From positions 4,703,001 through 4,767,000 of the forward strand of contig NZ_CP073721.1 of the NCBI RefSeq assembly GCF_025264685.1: a stretch of 64,000 bases of DNA, written 5' to 3'. The stretch is from Dactylosporangium roseum. Lineage in GTDB: Bacteria > Actinomycetota > Actinomycetes > Mycobacteriales > Micromonosporaceae. Shown piece after piece: positions 51,705 to 61,095 of this stretch; within the stretch, counting starts at the first letter, position 1, and each line of letters begins with the position of its first letter. Position numbers and translations under genes: made by a program. The notes below the pieces were generated by a model that saw nothing but the letters and a program-made list of their open reading frames with translations, did no database searches and had not been told where the DNA came from.

Positions 51705-52727
51705 GTGCCGATCATGCGACCCGGGGTGCACCCCGCCCTGACCAGACGCTCCACCGCTGGTGCCCGGCTGCTCGGCGTCGGGGCGTACCGCCCGGAGAGG
51801 GTGGTGACCAACGACGAGATCTGCGGGGCGATCGACTCGAGCGACGCGTGGATCCGGCAGCGCTCCGGCATCGTCAGCCGGCGTCACGCCGACCCCGGCG
51901 AGACCGTCGTGAGCATGGCGGTCGCGGCCGGCCGCGAGGCGCTCGCCGACGCGGGGGTGCCGGCCGGCCGGGTCGACGCCGTGGTCGTCGCCTCCATGTC
52001 CAACCTCCAGCAGTCGCCGCCGATCGGGCCGGAGATCGCCTCCCGCGTCGGCGCGGGCACCGCGGCCGCGTTCGACCTCGGCGCGGCCTGCGCCGGTTTC
52101 TGCCACGCCCTGGCGGTCGCCGACGCGCTCGTGTGCGCCGGCACCGCCCGGCACGTGCTGGTCATCGGCAGCGAGCGGATGACCGACATCATCGACCCGG
52201 CCGACCGCTCAACGGCGTTCCTCTTCGGCGACGGCGCCGGGGCGGTGCTCGTCGGGCCGCACTCCCGGCCCGGCATCGGCCCGGTGGTGTGGGGCTCCGA
52301 CGGCAGCCGTGCGAACTTCATCGCGCATCCGGAGTCCTGGCTCGCGGTGCGTGAGAAGCCCGACTTCTGGCCCACCATGCGGATGATGGGGCAGGAGGTG
52401 TTCCGCTGGGCGATCCAGGAGGTGACCCCGGTGGCCCGCAGCGCCGTCGACGAGGCCGGGTTGACCGTGGCCGACCTGGCGGCGTTCGTGCCGCACCAGG
52501 CCAACCTGCGCATCGTCGACAAGCTCGCCGCGGCGCTCCGCCTGTCGCCGGCGGTGCGGGTGGCCCGCGACGTGGTGTCGTCGGGCAACACCTCGGCGGC
52601 CTCCGTGCCGCTGGCCCTGCACACGCTGCTCCGGGGCGACGACCCGCCACGCGGGCACGCGCTGCTGGCCGGGTTCGGCGCGGGCCTGTCCTACGCCGCG
52701 CTCGTCGTGGAGCTGCCCGGTTCCTGA
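51705..52727 (+). CDS. 3-oxoacyl-ACP synthase III (KAS III)
   Basis: A 340-residue FabH-type condensing enzyme, joining an acyl-CoA starter with malonyl-ACP. The triad is complete: Cys129 in GAACAGF, His near 266 in VPHQANLRI and Asn near 296 in SSGNTSAAS. The N-terminal 18 residues are extra. A TAAGCT box lies six bases before GTG 51705, so the message is probably leaderless; ATG 51714 is also possible. No acyl carrier protein or other fab gene is adjacent, and an acyl-ligase remnant lies on the other side, so this may be a secondary KAS III from a lost lipid or polyketide cluster rather than the main fabH. Confidence 0.9.
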   Translation: MPIMRPGVHPALTRRSTAGARLLGVGAYRPERVVTNDEICGAIDSSDAWIRQRSGIVSRRHADPGETVVSMAVAAGREALADAGVPAGRVDAVVVASMSNLQQSPPIGPEIASRVGAGTAAAFDLGAACAGFCHALAVADALVCAGTARHVLVIGSERMTDIIDPADRSTAFLFGDGAGAVLVGPHSRPGIGPVVWGSDGSRANFIAHPESWLAVREKPDFWPTMRMMGQEVFRWAIQEVTPVARSAVDEAGLTVADLAAFVPHQANLRIVDKLAAALRLSPAVRVARDVVSSGNTSAASVPLALHTLLRGDDPPRGHALLAGFGAGLSYAALVVELPGS

Positions 52728-52810
52728 CCCTTGTGGCGCCACTTCTCGGGGGAAGCAGGCCGAGGCCCGTTTGGGTCACCGACCGGCAGGCGGACCCGTC
52801 CCGCCCCTTA

Positions 52811-52827
52811 TTGCAAGTTTATGGCAA
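52811..52827. promoter_or_regulatory. Nur-like box upstream of superoxide dismutase
   Basis: TTGCAA-N5-TGGCAA, which agrees with the published Streptomyces Nur box tTGCaa-N5-ttGCAA in 11 of 12 arm positions. It lies 114 bases before the start of the Fe/Mn superoxide dismutase gene, in an AT-rich patch that may hold its promoter. Nur represses sodF when nickel is present. Confidence 0.65.
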
Positions 52828-52940
52828 ATACATCAGACTGGCACCATGGTCGGCCGGCGGTGTCCAGCGCGATGGTCCTCAGCCCCACTGGGCGCCGCCA
52901 CGCCACCCACGACGGTGCGCCCCGAGAGGATCCCTGCTGG

Positions 52941-53558
52941 ATGAGCGTCTACACGCTGCCCGACCTGCCCTACGACTACGCCGCCCTGGAGCCCGCGATG
53001 TCCGGCGACATCCTGGAGCTGCACCACGGCAAGCACCACGCGGCCTACGTCAAGGGCGCCAACGACACGATCGAGCGTCTCGCCGAAGCCCGCGACCAGG
53101 ACGCGTTCGGCAACCTGGTCGGGCTGGAGAAGACCCTCGCGTTCAACCTGTCAGGTCACGTGCTCCACTCGATCTTCTGGAGCAACCTGTCGCCCGAGGG
53201 CGGCGATCGTCCCAGCGGTGAGCTCGCCGCCGCATTCGACGAGCACTTCGGCTCGTTCGAGGCGTTCGCCGCTCAACTGTCGGCGGCCACCACCGGCGTG
53301 CAGGGCTCCGGCTGGGGCGTCCTCGCGTGGGAGCCGCTGGGCCGACGGCTGATCGTGCAGCAGGTGTACGACCACCACGGCAACGTCGGCCAGGGCTCGA
53401 CGCCGCTGCTAGTCTTCGACGCCTGGGAGCACGCCTACTACCTGCAGTACCGCAACGTCCGCCCGGACTACGTCCAGCGCCTGTGGGGCCTGGTCGACTG
53501 GGCCGACGTGACCCGCCGCTTCGAGGCCGCCCGCCGGGCGCCCGGCCTGCTGGCATGA
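52941..53558 (+). CDS. Superoxide dismutase, Fe/Mn family
   Basis: A 205-residue cytosolic enzyme that turns superoxide into oxygen and peroxide. Metal ligands are the histidine in ELHHGKHHAAYV, the histidine in NLSGHVLHSIFW, and Asp and His in VFDAWEHAYYLQY. The Nur-like box upstream suggests it is the iron form (sodF type), used when nickel is scarce. ATG 52941 fits the family start; an AGAGGA sequence lies about 11 bases before. The next gene (GNAT) overlaps its stop. Confidence 0.93.
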   Translation: MSVYTLPDLPYDYAALEPAMSGDILELHHGKHHAAYVKGANDTIERLAEARDQDAFGNLVGLEKTLAFNLSGHVLHSIFWSNLSPEGGDRPSGELAAAFDEHFGSFEAFAAQLSAATTGVQGSGWGVLAWEPLGRRLIVQQVYDHHGNVGQGSTPLLVFDAWEHAYYLQYRNVRPDYVQRLWGLVDWADVTRRFEAARRAPGLLA

Positions 53559-54076
53559 GCACCGTCGAGCCGGCCGACGCCGGCCGGTTCCTGATCCTCG
53601 GCCCGGAGCTGGCCGGTGTCTACGCCGCGGTATTCACCCAAGCACCGTGGCACGAGCCGCCCGACATGGCCGTGACGTTCCGCGACCGGCTGCCCGACGA
53701 GGCGGGCCGGCCCGGCTTCCGCGCCGCCGTCGCCCGCGACCGTGCCGGTGCGCTCGTCGGGTTCGCCTACGGCTACGCGACCGCGTCGCCGTTTCCGACC
53801 GGGCGCAGCTATGGCAAGGCCCGCACCGCGCTCGGCGACGACCGGGCCGACGCGCTGTGCGGCACGTTCGAGGTGCTCGAGCTGGCCGTCCATCCAGCCG
53901 CGCGGGGCAGCGGCCGGGGCCGCCGTCTCCTGGACGCGATCGTCGGTGACCACCCGGCCTGGCTGGTCACCGCGGAGCACGCGCCACAGGCCACCGCCTT
54001 CTACGAGCGGCAGGGCTGGCGCCGGGCCGGCGCGTCCGGCGGCATCGTCGTCTACCTGCGCGGTCCACGCGCCTGA
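53555..54076 (+). CDS. GNAT acetyltransferase
   Basis: A 173-residue GNAT-fold protein. The acetyl-CoA-binding stretch VLELAVHPAARGSGRGRRLLDAIVGDHPAW contains the GSGRGRRLL pyrophosphate loop, and ATAFYERQGWRRAG is motif B. The ATG overlaps the stop of the superoxide dismutase gene (ATGA), so the two are translationally coupled. Substrate unknown; a link to oxidative stress is only by position. Confidence 0.9.
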   Translation: MSTVEPADAGRFLILGPELAGVYAAVFTQAPWHEPPDMAVTFRDRLPDEAGRPGFRAAVARDRAGALVGFAYGYATASPFPTGRSYGKARTALGDDRADALCGTFEVLELAVHPAARGSGRGRRLLDAIVGDHPAWLVTAEHAPQATAFYERQGWRRAGASGGIVVYLRGPRA

Positions 54077-54093
54077 GCACTCGCCACCGCCCA

Positions 54094-54426
54094 TCAGTGG
54101 CGTGGTGCGTACATGATGACGGCGACGCCGGCGAGGCAGACGGCGGCGCCGATCAGGTCGTATCGGTCCGGGCGGAACCGGTCGACGAGCATCGCCCAGC
54201 CGAGGGAGCCGGCGACGAAGACACCGCCGTAGGCGGCGAGGATGCGACCGAAGTGCGCCTCGGGCTGGAGGGTGGCGACGAATCCGTAGGCGCCCAGCGC
54301 GGCGACGCCCGCGCCGATCCACAGCAGGCCCCGGTGCTCGCGGACACCCTGCCAGATGAGCCAGGCCCCGCCGATCTCGGCGAGCGCCGCGAGCACGAAC
54401 AGCAGGATCGATCGCACCGTTGTCAT
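54094..54426 (-). CDS. YnfA/UPF0060 membrane protein
   Basis: A 110-residue four-helix protein like YnfA, related in fold to small multidrug resistance proteins. Typical parts: AEIGGAWLIWQGVREHRGLLWIGAG, ALGAYGFVATLQPEAHFGRILAAYGGVFVAGSLGWAMLVDRFRPDRYDLIGAAVCLAGVAVIM. ATG 54426 has no Shine-Dalgarno; the message may be leaderless. It converges on the GNAT gene. Confidence 0.92.
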   Translation of the reverse strand: MTTVRSILLFVLAALAEIGGAWLIWQGVREHRGLLWIGAGVAALGAYGFVATLQPEAHFGRILAAYGGVFVAGSLGWAMLVDRFRPDRYDLIGAAVCLAGVAVIMYAPRH

Positions 54427-54561
54427 GGAGGTATGGCAGCACACCGGCCGGGCGTCCACAGCCACCGACCCTCGCCCGGGTCGTCCGCGCCGTACGGCAG
54501 CCGCCCCAGCCGCCGCGCGCCGACGTCCCGCCCGACCAACCCGCCTGATCACGAGCTTGGG

Positions 54562-55446
54562 TCAGGCCGCCCGGCGGCCCCGCGGGTCGAACCGGGACGC
54601 TTCGGCCAGCCGTCGCCACAGCTCGCGCTGCCGGTCCGACAGCCGCTCCGGCACCACGATCGAGAGCTGGGCGTAGAGGTCACCGGCGGGTCCGCCCAGG
54701 CCGGGCAGGCCCCGGCCGTGGAACCGCAGCCGGCGCCCCGACGACGAACCGGCTGGCACCCGGACCTGGACCGGTCCGCCCGGAGTGTCCATCGTCACGC
54801 CGGCGCCGAGCACGGCCTCCCACGGCGTGATCGGGAGGTCGACGACGATGTCGCGGTCGTCGACGCGGTACCGCGGATGCGGCGCCAGCCGCACCACCAG
54901 GTAGAGGTCGCCGCGCGGGCCGCCGCCGGTGCCGGTGGCGCCCTGACCGGGCAGCCGGATCCGCTGGCCCTCGGTCACCCCGGCCGGGATGACCACCTCG
55001 ATTGAGTGGCTGCCGCCGGAGGTCTGGACGGCCAGCCGGTGCGCGCCGCCGTGGTAGGCGTCCTCGACGCTCACCCCGATCTCCGCCTCGACGTCGATGC
55101 CCCGCGACACGGTGCCGGCCCTGGCCCCGAAGGCGCCGCGGAGCAGCCCGCCGAGCAGGCCGCCGAGGTCGATGCCGACGTGTGCGGCCCGGCCGGTGCT
55201 GAGGTCGAACGGCTGCGGGGCCCGCGGCGAGGTGCCGGCCCGGCGGTCGTACTCGGCGCGGGCCCGATCGTCGGAGAGCACCTCGTACGCCTCGGTGAGC
55301 AGCCGGAACCGCTCCTCGGCGCCGGGATCCGGGTTGCGGTCGGGATGGAAGCGGCGGGCGAGCCTGCGATAGGCCAGCCGGATCTCCTGCGGGCTGGCGG
55401 TCGGCTCGACCTCCAGCACGCGGTAGTAGTCGTCCGTGGCGGCCAC
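54562..55446 (-). CDS. DnaJ-like co-chaperone (CbpA type)
   Basis: A 294-residue J-domain protein. The J-domain is at residues 5-70 with His34-Pro35-Asp36 in RRFHPDRNPD. A C-terminal substrate-binding domain follows (IPAGVTEGQRIRLPGQGATG, GDLYLVVRLAPHPRYRVDDRDI, GDLYAQLSIVVPERLSDRQRELWRRLAE). No zinc-finger repeats, as in CbpA/DnaJ class B. It would stimulate an Hsp70. The GTG start has GGGAGGGGG upstream. On the same strand, 234 bases upstream, lies the membrane kinase-like gene. Confidence 0.92.
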   Translation of the reverse strand: MAATDDYYRVLEVEPTASPQEIRLAYRRLARRFHPDRNPDPGAEERFRLLTEAYEVLSDDRARAEYDRRAGTSPRAPQPFDLSTGRAAHVGIDLGGLLGGLLRGAFGARAGTVSRGIDVEAEIGVSVEDAYHGGAHRLAVQTSGGSHSIEVVIPAGVTEGQRIRLPGQGATGTGGGPRGDLYLVVRLAPHPRYRVDDRDIVVDLPITPWEAVLGAGVTMDTPGGPVQVRVPAGSSSGRRLRFHGRGLPGLGGPAGDLYAQLSIVVPERLSDRQRELWRRLAEASRFDPRGRRAA

Positions 55447-55680
55447 CGCTGCCCCCTCCCTCTCCAGTCATAGGACGGGAGCCCGGCAGCGTCAAACGCC
55501 GCGGCGGCGTTGACGGCTCCCGGCGGGGCGGGAGGGTGTGGTGACGGGCCGTGGGTACCGACTGTCGTGGACGGTGCGGTCGTCGTGGTCATCGTGATCG
55601 TCCACCCGCACCGCCACGGCAGGCATGTCCAGGGCCGCCCGGTGCCGGTGGACATCACAGCGCGCAACGACGGCCCGGGC

Positions 55681-58476
55681 TCAGCAGGCCTTGGTGCGCG
55701 GGTTCGACGGCACCACCGCGGAGTCGTCGATGGTGACCTTCGTCGGGTCGGCGCCGGGCGCCGCCGTGCCGCCCTTCGTCGGGATGTGCGCGGTCACCGT
55801 GACGGTCCAGTCCGCCTCCACCTCGCGGTAGTAGCCGGTCGGGAAGCCCGGGAGGCCGAACGACACGTAGACCGGGCCGTTGTTGGTGAAGCACGACCGG
55901 CTGGCCGGCGCCGGGGAGTTGTACAGCGTACGGTCGGCCGTCGCGGTGAAGCGGACCAGCACGGTGCCGTCGGCGAGCTGGACCGGCTGCATGACGATCG
56001 AGCCCTGCCGCCAGGTCAGCGAGTTGTAGAACAGGCCGCTGGTCACCCCGATGAAGGACGGGATCGACGCGAGGTACGACCCGCCGGTCGTGCCCAGCAC
56101 CAGCACGTCGTCGCTGCCGAGCGCCTTGCTGTCGACCACCCGCTGGCCCCAGTCCACGTACCGCTTCGACAGCGCGGCCGGATCGGCGACCAGCTCGGGC
56201 GGCGGCGGCAGGCTGCCGTCGTCGTTGATCTTCGGGCTGGGCACCTCGGCCGCCACCTTCGACTGGACCAGCTCGCTCATCATCCAGGGTTCGTCGGCGG
56301 ACGCGCGGGTGAAGCGGACGTAGACGTAGACGATGCTGCCGTCGGGCAGTTTCGCCTGTGCGGTGACCAGGAAGTACGCCGGATAGGTCGTCTGCCCGGC
56401 CGGCACACCGATCTTGATCTCGGTGAGCTCGCCGTCCTTCACTCCCGGGATGCCGAGCAACGTCGAGACCGGCGGCTGCGCACCCGTGCCGACGTGGGAG
56501 TTGGTGCCGCCGCGCACCTCGTCCCAGGTGGACCGCAGGATGACCTTGGCCGATTCCTCCGTGATCACCTCGTTGGCGGCGGTGGCGGGCGCCTGCGGGA
56601 TCACGGCGACGACCACCCCGACGACAACGGCGGCGGCGGCGCCGACGATCGGCGGCAGGATGCCGCCCGCGCCGCCGCCGGACGCCGTCGCGCCGCCCGC
56701 CCCGGCGGTGACGACGGTCGTCGTCGTCGCGGCCGGGGCGAGGCCGGCGACCGCCGGTATCGCGCCGGCGCCCACCTCCCCGGCACCCAGCAGACCGAGG
56801 CCACCACCCGCGGTCACGACACCCGCCCCGGCCGCGCTCGCCGCGGCCAGCGCGCCGCCGGGCGCGAGGACGGCGCCGGTGGCGGCGCCGAGGGTCATCC
56901 AGTCGGGCCCGTAGGCAGCGGTCGCCGCCTCGCGCAGGTCGGCCAGGAACGCCTCGGCGCTCTCCGGCCGACCGTCCGGGTCAGCCGACAGCGCCCGCTC
57001 GATCAGGGTCGCCAACTGCGGATGGAGCTGGTCGAGACCCGCCTGTGGCGGCGCGTCCTCGGCGACGACCGGCACCTGGCCGGTCATCAGCCGGCTCAGG
57101 ACGGCACCGAGCGTGAACAGGTCCGACCGGGCGTCGAGCGGCTGGCCGCGGCGCTGCTCCGGACTGAGGTACTCCAGCGAGCCCTCCGGCGCCGGCGCCG
57201 GCGCGGTGCCGGGCACCGCGAGGGCGAAGTTCGCCAGGACGGTGCGGCCGGACCGGTCGAGGTAGATGTTGTCCGGGGTGACGTCACGGTGGACCAGCCC
57301 GTGCCGGTGCACGGCGATGAGCCCCGACGCGGCGCCGGCGACGACGGCCAGCGCCTGCTCGCCGGTGAGCCGGGTGCCCGCGTCGAGGATCTGCCGCAGC
57401 GGCGCGCCGTCGACGTCCTCGGTGACCAGGACCGCGCCGGTGGTGTCGCGCAGCCGCAGGCAGTTGTCGTCGTCGAGCAGGCGCATGACCTCGCCGTCGC
57501 GGTCGAGCCGGGCCCGCACGAGCGGGTCGGCGGCGAACTGCGGCCGCGGCACCTTCAGCAGCACCCGGGAGATCCCGTCCGCGTCGAGCGCCCGGTACAC
57601 CACCACGGTGTCGCTCCCGCCGAAGACCGATTCGGCCGTACGGCCGGCGAGGTCGACGTGCGTCGGCGGCACGAACGGTTCGGGGCCGGCCGCGGGCACC
57701 GCACCGGTGCGGCGGCGCGTCAGCGGCAGGAGCAGCGCCAGCCCGAGACCGACGACCGGCCCGAGCCAGATGAGCCCGCTCGACGGGCTGATCACGCCCG
57801 CCTCGTGGAGCACCAGCGCCTCACCCCCGCCCGCGACCAGGCCGAGGGGCGCCGCCAGCAGTGCGCGCCGCGTCCAGTCGCCGGTCCGGCGCCGGGCGAC
57901 GAGGACCGTGAGGAATCCGCCGGCGAGCGCCAGCAGCAGGCCGATCAGACCGGCGGCCGTGGCGAAGGGGCTCCGGCCGCTCGTCAGCAGCAGCGTGGCC
58001 CGGCACCCCTCGCCCTCGACGACGATCTCGGTGGTCCGGGTGACCGCCCCGAACAGCGGCGGCTGGGACTTGTTGACATAGCGGCCCGCCGGCGCGCCGT
58101 CCGCGGCCGGCAGGTCGAACCGCATCCCGAACGCGGCGGCCGACACCTTGGCCCGCGCCGCGCCGGCGGTGGCGTCGACCACGAGCACGGGATGGCCGTC
58201 CGGCACCGCCCAGCCGGACGACCCGTCCAGCCGGGCGCCGGAAAGCTGGTGCACCGGCTGTCCGGGCAGCTCCTTGCGGAGCCGGTCGGCATCGCCCGCG
58301 GACTTCGCGGCGACACCGGTGATCGCGCAGCCGGACGCGGCCGGCTGGGCGGGTGCGGCGGTGGCCGCCCGGTGTGGCGGGGCGAGGACCCCGGCGGCCG
58401 CCACGAGTCCGGACACGGCTAAGGCGAAGAGTCCGGCCACCATCGCGGGCCGGGCGTGGGAGGGGGAGAAACGCAT
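55681..58476 (-). CDS. Membrane protein with kinase-like domain and extracellular C-terminus
   Basis: A 931-residue protein of unusual order. Signal helix (about 12-33), extracytoplasmic domain with Cys50 and Cys158, three helices (171-195, 205-225, 232-252), then a PknB-like kinase domain (276-545). Lys308 (VLLKVP) and His396-Arg397-Asp398 (VHRDVTPDN) are kept, but DFG is Asn416-Phe417-Ala418 (ANFALAV), so metal binding is doubtful. After an Ala/Gly-rich membrane stretch (about 555-660) comes an extracytoplasmic domain of about 260 residues. Divergent from the Hsp70-like gene and upstream of the DnaJ-like gene. ATG 58476 has AAGGG eight bases before it. Role unknown. Confidence 0.85.
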   Translation of the reverse strand: MRFSPSHARPAMVAGLFALAVSGLVAAAGVLAPPHRAATAAPAQPAASGCAITGVAAKSAGDADRLRKELPGQPVHQLSGARLDGSSGWAVPDGHPVLVVDATAGAARAKVSAAAFGMRFDLPAADGAPAGRYVNKSQPPLFGAVTRTTEIVVEGEGCRATLLLTSGRSPFATAAGLIGLLLALAGGFLTVLVARRRTGDWTRRALLAAPLGLVAGGGEALVLHEAGVISPSSGLIWLGPVVGLGLALLLPLTRRRTGAVPAAGPEPFVPPTHVDLAGRTAESVFGGSDTVVVYRALDADGISRVLLKVPRPQFAADPLVRARLDRDGEVMRLLDDDNCLRLRDTTGAVLVTEDVDGAPLRQILDAGTRLTGEQALAVVAGAASGLIAVHRHGLVHRDVTPDNIYLDRSGRTVLANFALAVPGTAPAPAPEGSLEYLSPEQRRGQPLDARSDLFTLGAVLSRLMTGQVPVVAEDAPPQAGLDQLHPQLATLIERALSADPDGRPESAEAFLADLREAATAAYGPDWMTLGAATGAVLAPGGALAAASAAGAGVVTAGGGLGLLGAGEVGAGAIPAVAGLAPAATTTTVVTAGAGGATASGGGAGGILPPIVGAAAAVVVGVVVAVIPQAPATAANEVITEESAKVILRSTWDEVRGGTNSHVGTGAQPPVSTLLGIPGVKDGELTEIKIGVPAGQTTYPAYFLVTAQAKLPDGSIVYVYVRFTRASADEPWMMSELVQSKVAAEVPSPKINDDGSLPPPPELVADPAALSKRYVDWGQRVVDSKALGSDDVLVLGTTGGSYLASIPSFIGVTSGLFYNSLTWRQGSIVMQPVQLADGTVLVRFTATADRTLYNSPAPASRSCFTNNGPVYVSFGLPGFPTGYYREVEADWTVTVTAHIPTKGGTAAPGADPTKVTIDDSAVVPSNPRTKAC

Positions 58477-58720
58477 CTGGCGACCCTTCACGACAACGTC
58501 GGGCTCACGTTCCACGCGCACGAACCGACACGACCCGGCCACAGGAGCACCGGTGAAGGCCGGGATGCGACTGAACGTACGCGTGTGCCGGCCGGAGCCG
58601 CGCTGGAGTTTCGGGCGCACCCGGGATGCTGTTCGGTGGCTTCCCCGCCGCCGGAACGGCCAACGATGTGTCGGGTAATGGACAGAATCACGCTCGGCGG
58701 CTGGGCTCTACTGTGTTCAC

Positions 58721-60958
58721 GTGATCGGCGGGGGTTTCCGGCTGGGCGTGGATTTCGGCACGTCCACCACCGTCGCCGTGCTCGCCTGGCCCGATGGGCG
58801 GACCAGGCCGCTCACGTTCGACGGCTCGCCGTTGCTCCCTTCGGCCGTCTACGCCGAGCCGGACGGGCCATTGCTCACCGGCCGCGACGCACGGCACTGG
58901 GCGCGCCGGCACCCGGAGCGTTTCGAGCCGCACCCGAAGCGGCGTGTCGACGACGGCACCGTGCTGCTGGGCGAGCGTGAGGTCGGTGTCGTGGAGCTGT
59001 TCGGCGCCGTCCTGTCCCGGGTCGCGGCCGAGGCGGTGCGCGTCGCCGGCGGGCCGCCGGTCGGGGTGACGGTGACCTGCCCGGTGAGCTGGGGGCCGCG
59101 CCGGCGGGAGCTGCTCGTGCGCGCCGCGGTCGCGGCCGGACTGCCGCGTCCGGCGCTGGTCGACGAGCCGGTCGCGGCGGCGGCGTACTTCGTCACCGTC
59201 CTCGGCGCGACACTGCCCGCCGGAAGCCACCTTGTCGTGTACGACCTGGGCGCCGGAACCTTCGACGCGACGGTCGTCGCCCGTACCGAGCCCGGGTTCA
59301 CGGTCGTCACCAGCACCGGGCTCACCGACCGGGGCGGGCTCGACATCGACGCCGCCGTCGTGGACCATCTACGCGGCGTCTACGCCGACCGGGCCGACGC
59401 GTGGCAGCGGCTGGCCGAGCCCGCCCATCGCGACGCCTGGCTGGACCTCCAGGAGCACGTCCACGACGGCAAGGCGATGCTGTCACGCAGCGCGTCGACC
59501 TTCATCCGCCTGCCGCTGCTCGACGTGGACGCGCCGCTGGGCCGGGAGGAGCTCGACGAGCTGGCCCGCCCGGTGCTCGACGAGACGGTCGCCGCGGTGG
59601 CGGCGGCGCTGCGCGCCGTGCCCGGCCCGCCCACGGCCGTGTTCCTCGTCGGCGGCGCGAGCCGGATGCCGCTGGTGTCCACGGTGGTGCACCGCAGCAC
59701 CGGCGTGGCCCCGGTCGTCATCGAGCAGCCGGAGCTCGTCGTCGCCGAGGGCGCTCTCCATGCCCCCGTGCCGGCGCGGCCGGGTGCGGCGCCCGCGCCC
59801 GCCCCGGCACCGCGGCCGAACTTCCGCACCGCTCCCCCGGCCACCCCCGCGCCCCCGGCCGCTGCTCCCGCGCCCGCCCGGCGGGCGGCCCGGCTGATGC
59901 GCCAGGACTATGCTCGGCCGGCCCTGCTCCTGCTGGCGATGGCGCTCGCCGTCGTCGTCGGGCCGGTCCTCGTCTCCAGCGCGGGCCTGTCGGCGCTGGG
60001 TACCGGTGCCCGCGCACCGCTCGCTCCGGCCGGTTATCTCGCCGCGCTCGCGCTCACGGCCACGCTGGCCGCCGGCGGGGCGGCACGCGGCGCGTCGAGC
60101 CTGTTCCCGCTCCCGCACACGACCGGCCCGCCGCGCGCCGGGCACCTGCTGGGCCTGGCGGCGACGGCCACCGCCGGACTGCTCGCCGTCGTCACCGGCG
60201 CCGCGGTGCTCGGCCGCCTGGCCCGCAACGGCGCGCCGGACGGCGAGCAGCACTTCCTCTACGTGGTGACCGACCTGGACCGCTGGCTGCCGCTGGCCAC
60301 CGTCGCGGCCGGGCTCACCGTCCTCGCGGTAGGCCTGCGCGGCCTCGCCACCCGGCGCCCGATCGACGTCCTCGGCCGGGACGGACCGGCCCGATACGTG
60401 ACGGTCGCCGCGGCGGGCATGGCCCTCGGCACGGCCGCGCTGAGCCATCGCTTCGGCGTGAACCCCTCCGCCGCGACGGTCGTCCAGTCCGACGCCGGCC
60501 GCGGCGCGATCCGGGTCCCGGACCGGTACCTGGCGGCCGACCCGGTGCTGTACCTCGCGTACCGGGTGTTCGAGGCGGGCGGCTGGGCGGCCGTTCCGCT
60601 GTGGACGGTGGTGGCGCTCGGCGCGTTCGTCGCCGTGGCCGGCCTCATGTTCGCCGGTGTGGCGCTGCGCGCGATGGTGGCCCGGTGCCGGCCGCGCTGG
60701 CGGCAGTTCCTGTCCGGCAGCGCGTACGGCCTGTGCCTCACCGCGGGCGGCTACGTCACGTACCACGCGGTCGACGACATCCGCTCGTGGCACGGCTGGC
60801 GCGACGCGAGCGGGGGGTGGGTCGCACCACCGCAGCCGGACCTCGTCGTCGTGGCGGGAAACGTCGTGTGGTGGCTGGGGTGGTGGCCGCTGGTCGCGCT
60901 GATCGCCGCCGCCGCGCTGGCCGGCGTCGTGCTGTCGGTGCGCCGCCGCGCCGGGTGA
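58721..60958 (+). CDS. Hsp70 ATPase domain fused to membrane helices
   Basis: A 745-residue protein. Residues 1-350 are an Hsp70/actin-fold nucleotide-binding domain with phosphate 1 (VDFGTSTTVAV), phosphate 2 (VVYDLGAGTFDATVV, near 175) and adenosine motif (FLVGGASRMPLV). No substrate-binding domain follows. Instead come a Pro/Ala linker (350-392) and six or seven membrane helices to the end. Known Hsp70s bind peptide through the missing part, so another role such as sensing or secretion support is likely. A TACTGT box six bases before GTG 58721 indicates a leaderless message. Divergent from the membrane kinase-like gene across 244 bases. Confidence 0.88.
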   Translation: MIGGGFRLGVDFGTSTTVAVLAWPDGRTRPLTFDGSPLLPSAVYAEPDGPLLTGRDARHWARRHPERFEPHPKRRVDDGTVLLGEREVGVVELFGAVLSRVAAEAVRVAGGPPVGVTVTCPVSWGPRRRELLVRAAVAAGLPRPALVDEPVAAAAYFVTVLGATLPAGSHLVVYDLGAGTFDATVVARTEPGFTVVTSTGLTDRGGLDIDAAVVDHLRGVYADRADAWQRLAEPAHRDAWLDLQEHVHDGKAMLSRSASTFIRLPLLDVDAPLGREELDELARPVLDETVAAVAAALRAVPGPPTAVFLVGGASRMPLVSTVVHRSTGVAPVVIEQPELVVAEGALHAPVPARPGAAPAPAPAPRPNFRTAPPATPAPPAAAPAPARRAARLMRQDYARPALLLLAMALAVVVGPVLVSSAGLSALGTGARAPLAPAGYLAALALTATLAAGGAARGASSLFPLPHTTGPPRAGHLLGLAATATAGLLAVVTGAAVLGRLARNGAPDGEQHFLYVVTDLDRWLPLATVAAGLTVLAVGLRGLATRRPIDVLGRDGPARYVTVAAAGMALGTAALSHRFGVNPSAATVVQSDAGRGAIRVPDRYLAADPVLYLAYRVFEAGGWAAVPLWTVVALGAFVAVAGLMFAGVALRAMVARCRPRWRQFLSGSAYGLCLTAGGYVTYHAVDDIRSWHGWRDASGGWVAPPQPDLVVVAGNVVWWLGWWPLVALIAAAALAGVVLSVRRRAG

Positions 60959-61095
60959 CCGGCCCGGGGGCGAAGCCGGCCCATGGCCGAGCCAGCCCCA
61001 CGGACCGGAGCACAGAACGTTTTCCGGTCGCCGTGTCGAAACCCGGCCGCGCCGTTCGACGCACTGGTGAAGGCACCCGAACCAGGAGGATGGAC

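Noticed and set aside
55510..58422. Plus-strand open frame of 970 codons opposite the membrane kinase-like gene
   Set aside because: Composition is typical of antisense shadow; the minus-strand product has kinase motifs and a binding site before its start.
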